Assembly (NCBI RefSeq): GCF_003432485.1
Contig: NZ_QVNQ01000013.1
Span: forward strand, 62,001-126,000
Reading direction: 5' to 3'
Source of the DNA: Actinomadura spongiicola
Lineage (GTDB): Bacteria > Actinomycetota > Actinomycetes > Streptosporangiales > Streptosporangiaceae
DNA: 64,000 bases
The notes beneath the pieces are model-generated. The model was not told the origin of the DNA. It saw only the letters and a list, made by a program, of their open reading frames with translations, and did no database searches. This document shows, piece by piece, positions 33,139 to 41,440 of this stretch. The translations under genes were made by a program, and so were the position numbers. Position 1 is the first letter of the stretch. Every line of letters begins with the position of its first letter.

Positions 33139-33621
33139 CTACTCATCCAAGGAAGCCTGATTGTTGGGCTTCGGTGGGAAGTCGCGCTCGAATTTAAGGC
33201 TGAGGACCTCCTCGCCCAAAGTGATGACAAACCAGTGATAGCCGCGCTCGGCCGCTACACGCAGATCATCGAGCAGACCTGATTCGACCAGCTCCAGATA
33301 CTCAGCGAAGTCGTCGCCGGGCAGCCCGGTGCGGTTCCACCGGCTCCACCAGTCTCCGCATCGGGGATCGAAACCACTGGCATAACAGAGCGGGACGCGG
33401 CCCTCGGCGTCCCTCGGGGCGTTCTTGTCAGTCGACATTAGGTAGACGCCGTCGTCGCGGACCAGGATCAGGCAAGGTCCGGCATCGACCTCGAAACCCG
33501 GGTGATTCAGGGCTGGACCGGGTTCCCAGCGTGTGGTGTGCTCATTGGCCGCAGTGGCATCTTCAGCCAGCCGCAAGACCGCGGCCAAGTCGAAGCGCAA
33601 TTCGACCGAGGGTCTGGGCAT
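33139..33621 (-). CDS. DUF3085 domain protein
   Basis: 160 residues. LRFDLAAVLRLAEDATAANEH near the start, CLILVRDDGVYLMSTD and VPLCYASGFDPRCGDWWSRWN in the middle are the features of the DUF3085 family, often linked to DUF3560, DUF932 and similar genes on plasmids. Start ATG 33621 has AAAGGAG upstream. Function unknown. Confidence 0.75.
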   Translation of the reverse strand: MPRPSVELRFDLAAVLRLAEDATAANEHTTRWEPGPALNHPGFEVDAGPCLILVRDDGVYLMSTDKNAPRDAEGRVPLCYASGFDPRCGDWWSRWNRTGLPGDDFAEYLELVESGLLDDLRVAAERGYHWFVITLGEEVLSLKFERDFPPKPNNQASLDE

Positions 33622-33796
33622 GCCAATGCACTCCTTTCATCCTGGGAGGGACGCTTTCATCGTCGCCGTAAGACGCGAGATGGTGCATGAACTGATTAGC
33701 GAGCAACCGTTAACGCAGGATATGCGGCGGTGGAGCCCTATTCGTTGGCGCGGCGACGGAATCAGAGATCAGGGGTGAGCTGGGCGCACTGGCTCG

Positions 33797-34054
33797 CTAC
33801 TCGCTGCCGCGCAGCCGCGCTTCCCAGCAACACTCGCCGCCAACCCAACCGCCGTCATGCAGGTGAGCGGTCGCCTTGTCGGCGAGTTCGCCACAGAACT
33901 TGCAGCGGACCGTCGCGGGGTACAGCGAGCAGCTCGATGCGTGGTCGACGCTGAGCATTCCCGGGTTGGCGTCATTGATCCACTCGCTACATTCGTCGCA
34001 GAGGGTGGCGGTGCCAGGGCTAGGATCGAACTCTTTCGCTTGAGCCTCGGTCAA
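33797..34054 (-). CDS. Small zinc-finger protein
   Basis: 85 residues with three Cys pairs or near-pairs (LCDECSEW, VRCKFCGEL, GECCWE) plus His residues, so it likely binds one or two zinc ions. ATG 34054 overlaps the stop of the Mom-like gene (ATGA), so both proteins are made together. Confidence 0.65.
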   Translation of the reverse strand: MTEAQAKEFDPSPGTATLCDECSEWINDANPGMLSVDHASSCSLYPATVRCKFCGELADKATAHLHDGGWVGGECCWEARLRGSE

Positions 34055-34674
34055 GACGGTGGGTATTCGTAGACGAACACGGTTTTAATCCCATCGGCCA
34101 TCGTATTCGCTCTGGAAGGGTTACTCCAGGTGCCCCCGCCAGCCCAGGGCTTGCACACTCCGGCTTTGCGCCATCCGTCAAATCGGTAGAGGTTCCCGGT
34201 CTTGCCGGGCAATGCGTAACTGACCGCGGCCCGGATGGGCCAGTAGTTCCAGCGGGGCGCCAGGTAGTCACGCCAGAGCCGAAGCATGACCCGCATGATT
34301 CCCGGATGCTGCGGGTGGCGCGCGATCCGGGCGAGGTCGACGACCTCGCGACGCGCGAAACCAGCGGCACGCGCGCCGACCGTCGAGCCGGACACCGCGA
34401 CTGCGACTGCCTGGCCGTCGATCGCCAGACCCCACGCCTGATAGCCGAAGGGGCGGGTGAACGGGCCGAGTGGGTGACTGAAGGCCACGAGGAGCTCGTT
34501 GGCCTGCTGCTTGGTGACCGGTGCGAAGAACAAAGGATCGCTTTGACCACGGTCACAGCCCGCCGGCCATAGCGTGCCTGGCAACGAGAGCTGTTGCTGC
34601 TCGCCAACGACGTGAATTGGGCTGGCGCTGTCCGTACTGGTCAGATCGTGGTCCGATCGGCCTCGGTCGTCCAT
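34051..34674 (-). CDS. Mom-like / GNAT-fold protein
   Basis: 207 residues. FFAPVTKQQANELLVAFSHPLG, GYQAWGLAIDGQAVAVAVSG, REVVDLARIARHPQHPGIMRVMLRLW, AAVSYALPGKTGNLYRFDGWRKAG follow the order of acyltransferase-fold proteins related to phage Mu Mom (adenine carbamoylmethylation) and the XF1762 group: an N-terminal strand pair, an Arg-rich pyrophosphate-loop region and a final strand with Tyr-x-x-x-Gly-Trp. Mom-type enzymes modify DNA to evade restriction. The match is by pattern, not by a catalytic motif I can verify. Confidence 0.5.
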   Translation of the reverse strand: MDDRGRSDHDLTSTDSASPIHVVGEQQQLSLPGTLWPAGCDRGQSDPLFFAPVTKQQANELLVAFSHPLGPFTRPFGYQAWGLAIDGQAVAVAVSGSTVGARAAGFARREVVDLARIARHPQHPGIMRVMLRLWRDYLAPRWNYWPIRAAVSYALPGKTGNLYRFDGWRKAGVCKPWAGGGTWSNPSRANTMADGIKTVFVYEYPPS

Positions 34675-34768
34675 GGAGCTCCCCCCTGTTGTAGTCGGAC
34701 GGGGGGATCTTCCATGCCTAGAATTGGCGACGCCAAATGCGGCTAGCTGAAGGGAATGCGCGAATTGT

Positions 34769-35566
34769 TCACTCAGGTGTCAACCGGTGGCGACCATAGT
34801 TTGCGGCGGCGGTGCCTCTGAGGGGTCGGTCGTCGTCGAAGAGGACCTCGTCCCCGCACATCACGCGCAGCGGTACCGTCTCGTCGGGCCGTAGGAGGGC
34901 GGCGTCAGTGGTGTCGAGGTGGATGGAGACTCGAACTGTTCGCGTTGTGGGGTCGAGGTAGGTGTAGACCTGAATGCCTGCGACCTCGATGCACGGCAGA
35001 GTGTCCTCGTCGCGCATGGGGTGGAAGGCAGCGGCGCGGTTGGCCCGCTCGCAGTCTTCTGTGTTGGGGAATTGGTAGCCGTGCGCCGTCACGAGGCTGG
35101 TGCCGCCAGGCGGGGCGCTCGTGCGAATTTCGTCGGTGTACAGGGTGTAGCCCTCCTCGCCGCGCTCCTGCTCGGGGCTGTAGTACAGGTCGACGGCTTG
35201 GCGGTTATCGGTGGGCGGTTGGTTGGGAACATCGTCCCGGTCGGCGATGCTGTCCCAGCTCGACCGGGCGTGCTCGGACAGGGCCCGCAGGGCGGAGTCC
35301 TCGTCGGCCCAGAGCGTCACCTCGTCACTGTGGCGTTCCCAGCGGCGTAGCACCCACGCCCGCTGCGGGCTTGGCCCGGGGATAGCTGTCGTCATCGGGG
35401 CGCCCGGCTCCTCGCCTGCGTACTCGGCGTACATGGCGTGGCGGGCACGGTTGAGAACTTGCTGTTGGCGTTCGGACAGGTCGCCAACATCAATCTGTTC
35501 CCACAGTTCGACGGCGGTCTTGATCAGACACTCGATGTCCAGCGGCAGGAACTGTTCGGTGATCAT
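34769..35566 (-). CDS. Unknown 265-residue protein
   Basis: From ATG 35566. N-terminal helices (LDIECLIKTAVELWEQIDVGDLSERQQQVLNRARHAMYAEYAG), a middle part with RAWVLRRWERHSDEVTLWADEDSALRALSEHARSSW, and a C-terminal beta part (IEVAGIQVYTYLDPTTRTVRVSIHLDTTDAALLRPDETVPLRVMCGDEVLF). No membrane segment. Probably two domains; no family recognised. Confidence 0.6.
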   Translation of the reverse strand: MITEQFLPLDIECLIKTAVELWEQIDVGDLSERQQQVLNRARHAMYAEYAGEEPGAPMTTAIPGPSPQRAWVLRRWERHSDEVTLWADEDSALRALSEHARSSWDSIADRDDVPNQPPTDNRQAVDLYYSPEQERGEEGYTLYTDEIRTSAPPGGTSLVTAHGYQFPNTEDCERANRAAAFHPMRDEDTLPCIEVAGIQVYTYLDPTTRTVRVSIHLDTTDAALLRPDETVPLRVMCGDEVLFDDDRPLRGTAAANYGRHRLTPE

Positions 35567-35713
35567 GGGGAACTCCTGTTCTGACGCGATCTGCACGACA
35601 CCTCCATATGGATCTCCAGTCGCTTAGGCGAGGCCGTCGCAAAAGCGAGGTCCGGATCACCCGGCCTGTCTACGGCGATGAGGGGTAGTTTCGCTTGAAA
35701 GGATTAGCTGGTT

Positions 35714-36160
35714 TCACCAAGTGGTCTCTTCTGGCGGTGATGTGGGGAGGTCGTAGCCGAGTTCCTTCAGCCGGTCGATCGCGCCGACCGGTAGGCAGGT
35801 TTGTGGCGTGCGGTAAATCCAGTGCCACGCGAATGGGCAGCGACACGATGTCGGTTCCACAATCGCGTCGCGGTGGCAGCGATCCGTGCACTGCGGGGGG
35901 ATCCCCGGGTGGCAGGGGAATTCAGGGCAGTCGATGACCACCACGTCGGCGTTTCGTCCGTGGGCGTCCCACCAGTTCGGCTGGTTCAGGATCGTTCCGT
36001 CGAAGGCCACCAATCCCTGCTCCGACTGGGCAAACCAGAGGTGATACAGCCATGCCGCTGCTTTTGCCTCGGGAAGGCTTTCGGTGTTCAGTACGTAGGT
36101 GTAGGGCTTCTCGCCGTCGTGGCGCTCTGAACCGGACACGTTGATGGTGTATGGCTGCAT
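35714..36160 (-). CDS. Unknown protein with Cys/His cluster
   Basis: 148 residues from ATG 36160, eight bases after AAGGAG. The first half has VSGSERHDGEKPYTYVLNTESLPEAKAAAWLYHLWFAQSE. The second half has a dense metal-binding-looking cluster CPEFPCHPGIPPQCTDRCHRDA...CRCPFAWHW. It may be a zinc-binding orphan protein of the element. No family name. Confidence 0.6.
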   Translation of the reverse strand: MQPYTINVSGSERHDGEKPYTYVLNTESLPEAKAAAWLYHLWFAQSEQGLVAFDGTILNQPNWWDAHGRNADVVVIDCPEFPCHPGIPPQCTDRCHRDAIVEPTSCRCPFAWHWIYRTPQTCLPVGAIDRLKELGYDLPTSPPEETTW

Positions 36161-36365
36161 CGGCGGTTCTCCTTGCCCTTTAAGATTCATCTCGCTTTCG
36201 CATAGCCGGGCCTGGAATATGAGGAGTTGCGTGACCACGACGGCGGCGCAGCGTGAGGTACCGCGCGGGGTAGCCTGAAACGTGGTCCTTGCTCGGGCCC
36301 GCGCATCGGCCGTCAGGGATGCGCTGTCGGTTGGCGTCATGCCCTCGCTTGCGCGGTGGTGGGTT

Positions 36366-36641
36366 TCACAGTTCCGGGGTGTCTCCCGGCGCGGGGCGTG
36401 CGCCTTGCCAGGTGCCGTTGGGCAGCAATTCGTCCAGGAACGCGCTCAGGCTCTTGTGCAGGACCGTGGTGAGGTTGTTGTGGCCGTGCTCGTCGCAGAT
36501 GATCTCAGCTGCTTCGTCGCCGACTCCGTAGACCGACCAGGTTCCGTCGGCGTGCAAACTGAGCCACAAGGGCGCCCATGCCTCGATCGCGCCCGCACAA
36601 CCCGGGTGACGGCAGCCGACCCGATCGGGCTCTCGCGGCAT
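36366..36641 (-). CDS. Small zinc-ribbon-like protein
   Basis: 91 residues: VGCRHPGCAGAIEAWAPLWLSLHADGTWSVYGVGDEAAEIICDEHGHN combines a C-x4-C knuckle with a distal Cys-x2-His, a plausible zinc ribbon. It follows the 134-residue gene with one base between stop and start. Function unknown. Confidence 0.6.
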   Translation of the reverse strand: MPREPDRVGCRHPGCAGAIEAWAPLWLSLHADGTWSVYGVGDEAAEIICDEHGHNNLTTVLHKSLSAFLDELLPNGTWQGARPAPGDTPEL

Positions 36642-36642
36642 G

Positions 36643-37047
36643 TCAGGTCACCTCGATCCTGCCGGTGAAGACATCCTCCAATTCCAGGCTCAAGCTGGGG
36701 ACGCAGCGTTCGGCCAGTGCGATCTGGATCATTGCGTCGGCGAATCGCTCGGCCTCGGTGCGGGAGATCCATCGCCGGCCCTCGTCGTCGTACCCGGCGG
36801 CAACCCAAGCCTCGATCAGCAGATGCCGCGCGGTGTCGGCCTTGGACCGCGCGATGCGGGCCTCGTCCTCCGGCCGCATTCGCGTATCGGCCATCGGCCG
36901 TTGCTGGTGGTTGGTTTCCGTTTTCTGGAGCATGGTTGCCGAACGGACCACGTCGTCCTCGCGCTCGCCCGCCAGCCGGGCGAGTGTCTTGAGCATTTCC
37001 CGGACTGCCCGCGGCGAGTCCTCGGTGATGTGACTCTTATGGATCAT
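36643..37047 (-). CDS. Unknown helical 134-residue protein
   Basis: From ATG 37047, seven bases after GGAGGAG. Strongly helical and charged (SPRAVREMLKTLARLAGEREDDVVRSATMLQ, DEARIARSKADTARHLLIEAWVAAGYDDEGRRWISRTEAERFADAMIQIALAE). It lacks Cys and membrane segments. No domain recognised. Confidence 0.6.
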   Translation of the reverse strand: MIHKSHITEDSPRAVREMLKTLARLAGEREDDVVRSATMLQKTETNHQQRPMADTRMRPEDEARIARSKADTARHLLIEAWVAAGYDDEGRRWISRTEAERFADAMIQIALAERCVPSLSLELEDVFTGRIEVT

Positions 37048-37157
37048 CGACACTCCTCCCAGTATCTCGGGTGCAGGAGCGGGCATCCCGGGGCACTAAA
37101 CCGCCAGGCCGGAGCCCCATGAGGCTCGCCTTCGTGAAAATGTTGCGCCGCCCTGCC

Positions 37158-37607
37158 TCATTGTTCGTCGGCCTGGAATCCTTGGTGGATTTCCTGGCAT
37201 TCAATGCATTCGGGATCGCCCGCGTGTGCTGGGTTGACGAAATGCCCGGTGTCGGCGTGATGCTGGTCCCGACGCATGCACACCAGGTCGTGGTGGGTCA
37301 GCCCAGTGCGGGTGCCGTCGCGCAGGAACGCGCGCAGCGCCTCAACGAGCTTGGGGACGCTGCGGTCTGGCACATTGCAGACCGGCCCTGCGTAGTCGCC
37401 GTCGGGGTCGATCAGTTCAACGCCCCAGCCGTGGTTGCTGTCGCCCAGCGGTCCGTGCATGTCCCCGACCGACAGAACGCCCATCCCTTCGATCGGGACG
37501 TAGATGGAGAAGCAGCCGCCACCGGTGTGCTCGACGTAGGCAGTTCCGAACGCCTCGCGCAGTGCCGCCACGGCCTCATCCACGCCCGGCCATTGCTCGT
37601 GGCTCAT
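37158..37607 (-). CDS. Unknown 149-residue protein
   Basis: HEQWPGVDEAVAALREAFGTAYVEHTGGGCFSIYVPIEGMGVLSVGDMHGPLGDSNHGWGVELIDPDGDYAGPVC suggests a small alpha/beta domain; the C-terminal end has a CxxxxC-x-C motif (GDPECIECQEIH). Its ATG overlaps the stop of the upstream 107-residue gene (ATGA). Confidence 0.65.
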   Translation of the reverse strand: MSHEQWPGVDEAVAALREAFGTAYVEHTGGGCFSIYVPIEGMGVLSVGDMHGPLGDSNHGWGVELIDPDGDYAGPVCNVPDRSVPKLVEALRAFLRDGTRTGLTHHDLVCMRRDQHHADTGHFVNPAHAGDPECIECQEIHQGFQADEQ

Positions 37608-37927
37608 GGCGGGTCCAGCGTGTCCAGGGGCCGCCAGTGCCGGTACCGGACCACCGTCCCGGGCGTCGGCTTGGCCCAGTGGTCATCGGTGCCGCGCAGC
37701 TCGGGGTTGAGGACGTGGAACCAGTCCCCGAAGTATTCGGCGACCGGTTCGCCGCAGCCGCACACCGCGACGGCGGTCTGCCCAGCGGTGACATGGTCCA
37801 GGTGAGCGCCCGCCAGACACACTGCCGCACGGCAGCGCCAACCGGCCAAGCGTTCGCCATCCCAGACCATCCGTAGCAGCGGACTCAAGGTCGCTCGAAG
37901 ACTCGTTCGCAACGTCGACAGAAACAT
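37604..37927 (-). CDS. Unknown 107-residue protein
   Basis: Start chosen at ATG 37927 (MFLSTL); the frame is open to 37951. The basic N-terminal helix is followed by LAGWRCRAAVCLAGAHLDHVTAGQTAVAVCGCGEPVAEYFGDWFHVLN, with four Cys suggesting metal binding, and ends in DTLDPP. Translationally coupled to the 149-residue gene. Confidence 0.55.
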   Translation of the reverse strand: MFLSTLRTSLRATLSPLLRMVWDGERLAGWRCRAAVCLAGAHLDHVTAGQTAVAVCGCGEPVAEYFGDWFHVLNPELRGTDDHWAKPTPGTVVRYRHWRPLDTLDPP

Positions 37928-38114
37928 GATTGATCGCCTCCAGCGGGTCAACGATGTCGTTCAGGCGGTCAGGAGGAGCCACGCCGGAAACCACTCGATT
38001 CACGGAGCGATACCGGGTGGCTGAAGTGCGTGCCCGGCGCCCGGCTTTCAGCCCTTCGCCTGGCTATGAACCGCCTTGGTGACCGAGCCGTCGAGCCGCG
38101 AGCTCTTGCGGCAT

Positions 38115-38342
38115 TCACCGGACGCGCACCAGCGTGGATGCGTCGAAGATGGCGGGAGAGGCTCCATCATCGGAGACGTGGTAGAGATAGATCTCGTCGC
38201 CGTGCTGGACAGGGTCTTCCAGCAGTTCTTGCCAAGCGCCGGGACCATCCATGTACCAGGGCGCGTAGCTGTCGCCAGCGGTCAAGTCAGAAACGAAAGC
38301 GCTAGGCTGGTCGTCGTTTTCTCCGAGCGTGATCGTCCGCAC
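38115..38342 (-). CDS. Small acidic protein
   Basis: 75 residues, acidic: MRTITLGENDDQPSAFVSDL, then WYMDGPGAWQELLEDPVQHGDEIYLYHVSDD. A ribosome binding site (AAAGGAGGC) lies just upstream. Typical of small orphan cargo genes or antirestriction-like acidic proteins, but no motif supports a function. Confidence 0.55.
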   Translation of the reverse strand: MRTITLGENDDQPSAFVSDLTAGDSYAPWYMDGPGAWQELLEDPVQHGDEIYLYHVSDDGASPAIFDASTLVRVR

Positions 38343-38383
38343 AGTGGCCTCCTTTCACATATCGCAGGAGCCGGATTGGGCGG

Positions 38384-39562
38384 TCAAGCGGTGAGAGCGT
38401 ATTTGATGCGCCCGCCCGCCCATTCGGCGATGTTCGAGGGGACGGCGTTGCCAGTGAGTAGCCCACCTGGCGTGGCACCGTGGGGGACTTTGTCCCGGTC
38501 GGCCTTGGGAAACCGGGTGACGAACTTCCAGCTGTCAGGGAACCGTTGGGCGTATGCCTTTTCCGGGGTGGTGAACATCCGCACCCGGCAGCCATCGATG
38601 GTCCTGTCGTCGCCGGGCTGGACCAGCATGTGGTGGGTGCCCGCGGCGGTGATCGTGGCGACCGGGCCGTCCAGCGGTTCCGACAGTTTGTGCCGCCGCA
38701 GGATCGCCACGAAGGGGCGACCGTCCCAGCGGGTCAGGCCGTGCCGGATCCGGGCTCGGGTGGCGGGAGCATACGGTCCGCGCCGGTGCCCGTCGGCGAC
38801 CAGCCGCATCGGCAGCGACCAGTCGATCCCCGGTGCCATCGCGGTCGTGGCCGGTTCGACCCGGCCATGCCCGGCCGGGCAGAGGTAGTAGTAGGCGCCG
38901 TGCCTGCCGGTGCCGGGGTCGTAGTCGCCGATCAGGTGGCCAGCGATCCTGGTCGCGGTTGGTTTCCAGCACCGCACGCCCTGAACGGGCCCGCACACGC
39001 GGCACCTCGCTGCGGGGCGCACCTCCAGGTCGACCTCGATACCGCGCCGGGCCAGCACGAACACCAGGCGTTCGCGCACTTGTGGGGCGGCCGGGTTGCC
39101 GGGCGAGGAGATGTGCGCGGCGTTGACCGGGACGATCCGGGCGGTGTAGTTCATCGCCTCGAACACCTTCAGCCACGGCTCGAACAGGTCCCAGCGCGCG
39201 AACCGCAGGACGTTCTCTCCGACGATCACGGCCGGACGGTGGATCTCGGCGTAGCGGATCAGGCACCACGCTGTCGCCCGCGTCGCCGCCCACGGCTGCT
39301 GGCGCTGCTGGCGGACGGCGTTGCCGCCGGCAGGCGCCGCCTCAGTGCAGATCGGGCTGGCGACCAGCACATCGGCGCCCGGCAGGCTCAGCATGTCCAG
39401 CCGTGAGACGTCCTCGACAATGCCGTTCACCGGCCGGTTGAGCAGAACTGTTTGCACTGCGGCCTGGAGATGGTTGACCGCCGCCAGCGTGTCGTAACCG
39501 GCCAGCGCGAACCCGGCCAGATCACCTCCACCACCGGCCATCAAGTGCACCGATGTCAGCAC
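38384..39562 (-). CDS. DNA (cytosine-5) methyltransferase
   Basis: 392 residues from GTG 39562, five bases after GGAGG. C5-MTase motifs in order: motif I MAGGGGDLAGFALAGY, motif IV ASPICTEAAPAGG (catalytic Cys kept, Pro-Cys replaced by Ile-Cys), motif VI GENVLRF, motif VIII QVRERLVFV. A four-Cys insert (CRVCGPVQGVRCWK...YLCPAGH) may bind zinc in the target-recognition region. It belongs to the ASPxCT-type solitary methyltransferases of actinobacterial phages and plasmids. No restriction endonuclease is adjacent, so it is probably an orphan that protects or marks the element. Confidence 0.88.
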   Translation of the reverse strand: MLTSVHLMAGGGGDLAGFALAGYDTLAAVNHLQAAVQTVLLNRPVNGIVEDVSRLDMLSLPGADVLVASPICTEAAPAGGNAVRQQRQQPWAATRATAWCLIRYAEIHRPAVIVGENVLRFARWDLFEPWLKVFEAMNYTARIVPVNAAHISSPGNPAAPQVRERLVFVLARRGIEVDLEVRPAARCRVCGPVQGVRCWKPTATRIAGHLIGDYDPGTGRHGAYYYLCPAGHGRVEPATTAMAPGIDWSLPMRLVADGHRRGPYAPATRARIRHGLTRWDGRPFVAILRRHKLSEPLDGPVATITAAGTHHMLVQPGDDRTIDGCRVRMFTTPEKAYAQRFPDSWKFVTRFPKADRDKVPHGATPGGLLTGNAVPSNIAEWAGGRIKYALTA

Positions 39563-39726
39563 GCTGTCCTCCCCCGAGTACACAAAAGGCTCCGCACCGG
39601 AATCCCGCGCGGCGCGAATTGGTTGGGTCTGTCATCTCAGGAGCGCGACCGCATTCACGCAGAGCGCCGCACCTTCCAGCTAGCGTGAGTCGGTGCCCCT
39701 TTAGCACGGTCGGCTTCCCCCGTCGT

Positions 39727-39753
39727 GGTTGGAAGACTCGGCGTCTTCCAACC
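39727..39753 (-). terminator. Hairpin downstream of the TGA-interrupted gene
   Basis: A perfect 10-bp stem, GGTTGGAAGA (39727-39736) and TCTTCCAACC (39744-39753), with a seven-base loop lies 41 bases after the stop of the gene at 39794-40060 and before the C5-methyltransferase start. It probably separates these two leftward units. Confidence 0.55.
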
Positions 39754-39793
39754 TCTGTGAGGTGCGGTAGTGGGCCGGGGTCCCCGTCGTCAG

Positions 39794-40060
39794 CTAGGCG
39801 ATTTGGGCGATGATCGGTTGGCCGCACAAGTCGCAGATTAGTCGTCCTTCGGCAGTGCCGTCGGGGATGGTCCAGGGGTAGACCTCACCGATCGCGTCAG
39901 CCCATTCGGGGAACCGATCCGACAGTTCCAGCCCGGTGCCGATCGGCATGCATGACACGCAGATCAGCTGTCCGGCCTGCCATTGTCAGGCGACGAGGTG
40001 CTTAATGGTGTCGCCGTTAGTGGACTGCCATCCCGATGCCGCAGGCCAGCCGGAGGTCAT
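39794..40060 (-). pseudogene. Small zinc-ribbon gene with an in-frame TGA
   Basis: ATG 40060 stands eight bases behind AGGAGGA and opens a frame of 24 codons ending at TGA (39986-39988). The same frame then continues for 63 more codons (QWQAGQLICVSCMPIGTG... to ICDLCGQPIIAQIA) to a TAG at 39794-39796. The two CxxC pairs (CVSC, CDLC) that make a zinc ribbon both lie after the TGA. A CGA-to-TGA mutation fits best, but readthrough or internal initiation at ATG 39949 is possible. Confidence 0.6.
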
Positions 40061-40126
40061 TAGCGCCTTCCTCCTGTCGTACGTTGCCGTTTGTGGCCGC
40101 GCAGACCGACCTGGGTTACGACGCGA

Positions 40127-40501
40127 TCAGGATCTCCACGGTTGAGTGCCGTGTTCGCCCTCGTGGGTGGCGGTGAGGTCGTTAGGGTGGTGATCGGTGA
40201 TGGGCTGCCAGCCAGCCGGTTCGCACGACAAGCACAGCAGCCCGATCTTGACCAGGTCTCCGACGCTGAGCGACCGAAGGCGGCGGCGGTAATAGTCCGC
40301 GCTCAGTTCGTGGAGCTCGTTGCCGATCTGGAACGCTGTCTCAGCGAAGCGAACCGGCTCAGTGGCTTCGTTGGCTTCCATTGGAAATTCGAACACCTTC
40401 ACCACGGGATGGCCTTGCTGGTAGCCGTCGAAACCCAGATGTCTCCCCGCTGCATCCTTCGATACGTTATGGAAAACCTCGACCGTCACGGTGACATTCA
40501 C
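40127..40501 (-). CDS. Unknown 124-residue protein
   Basis: NVTVTVEVFHNVSKDAAGRHLGFDGYQQGHPVVKVFEFPMEANEATEPVRFAETAFQIGNELHELSADYYRRRLRSLSVGDLVKIGLLCLSCEPAGWQ: a beta hairpin, a helix (ETAFQIGNELHELSADYYRRR) and a short basic region. The pattern recurs in orphan proteins of actinobacterial conjugative elements, but I know no function. Confidence 0.65.
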   Translation of the reverse strand: MNVTVTVEVFHNVSKDAAGRHLGFDGYQQGHPVVKVFEFPMEANEATEPVRFAETAFQIGNELHELSADYYRRRLRSLSVGDLVKIGLLCLSCEPAGWQPITDHHPNDLTATHEGEHGTQPWRS

Positions 40502-40677
40502 GATTTCCCCCTTTTCTGGAGCGATAACTCCTGGCAGCGATGCAGAGCGTCACCGGCTGCGCCTTTATGCGGGCCACATGCTCCGGAGGGGGCCGCGATC
40601 TCGGTCTTATGTGGTCTGCCTTGGCGACGCCCGGCTCGGCTCGCCACCGCCTCCATGCGGGCGGTGCCTTGCGCGGG

Positions 40678-41196
40678 TTACAGCGGGGGCAGGGAGGTGA
40701 CGGTGGCCTTCGGATGGGCGGCCCGCGCCCGCTCCAGGCAGGGAGCGCAGAACGCTGCGTCCGTTAGGGCGGGCTGTGCGTCGGGCCTGCTCTGGTCGAG
40801 CTCAACCCAGGTGAGGATCGCCACTGGTGTGGCCAGGTCATCGGGCTCACCGGAGTGGGTGTCGCCGTGGCACCACACCTCGGACCAGGTCCATGCCTTC
40901 CACCCGATCGCGTACATGCCGTCGTGGTCGGGTTCGATCCGTTCGGGCTCGTACCCTTCCTGGCCTTCGGTTCCCGGGACCCGACAGATGATCACGTCAC
41001 CGTCCCAGAACAACTCCTCGGCGTCCTCGTAGGGCGCTCGCTGCTTGGTTTTGGTGACGGCTTCGACGACTCGTTCGACGACCTGTCGGGTGAAGCGCGG
41101 GCAGGCGGCGCCGTTCCATGACGTCCAGGTCGCCACTTGGGCGGGAAAGACATCGTGACCATCGATCGTCACATATGCCTTGGCCCAATCGCTCAT
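40678..41196 (-). CDS. Unknown 172-residue protein
   Basis: From ATG 41196 behind GAGGAG. WAKAYVTIDGHDVFPAQVATWTSWNGAACPRFTRQVVERVVEAVTKTKQRAPYEDAEELFWDGDVIICRVPG...YAIGWKAWTWSEVWCHGD is a mixed alpha/beta domain; the C-terminal end has AFCAPCLERARAAHP, a CxxC pair. Function unknown. Confidence 0.65.
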   Translation of the reverse strand: MSDWAKAYVTIDGHDVFPAQVATWTSWNGAACPRFTRQVVERVVEAVTKTKQRAPYEDAEELFWDGDVIICRVPGTEGQEGYEPERIEPDHDGMYAIGWKAWTWSEVWCHGDTHSGEPDDLATPVAILTWVELDQSRPDAQPALTDAAFCAPCLERARAAHPKATVTSLPPL

Positions 41197-41440
41197 GACG
41201 TCACTCCTCACTGCTCTCTCCAATCGGCTGTATACGGTTGATCGACATGTCGCTGAGACGCCACCGCACAGTTAATCGAAATGGGTGTATATGTGCCATC
41301 AAAGCGTTGATTTGCCGCCGCGTACTTCGTAGCGCATATTCCTTCACATCACGGCGCTTGCGTTGTTACGCGGCTTCGGATCGGTGGGGCGCCGCGCCTG
41401 TCAGGCACGCGCCCCACCGAGACCCGCGCTGGCCGAGGAG

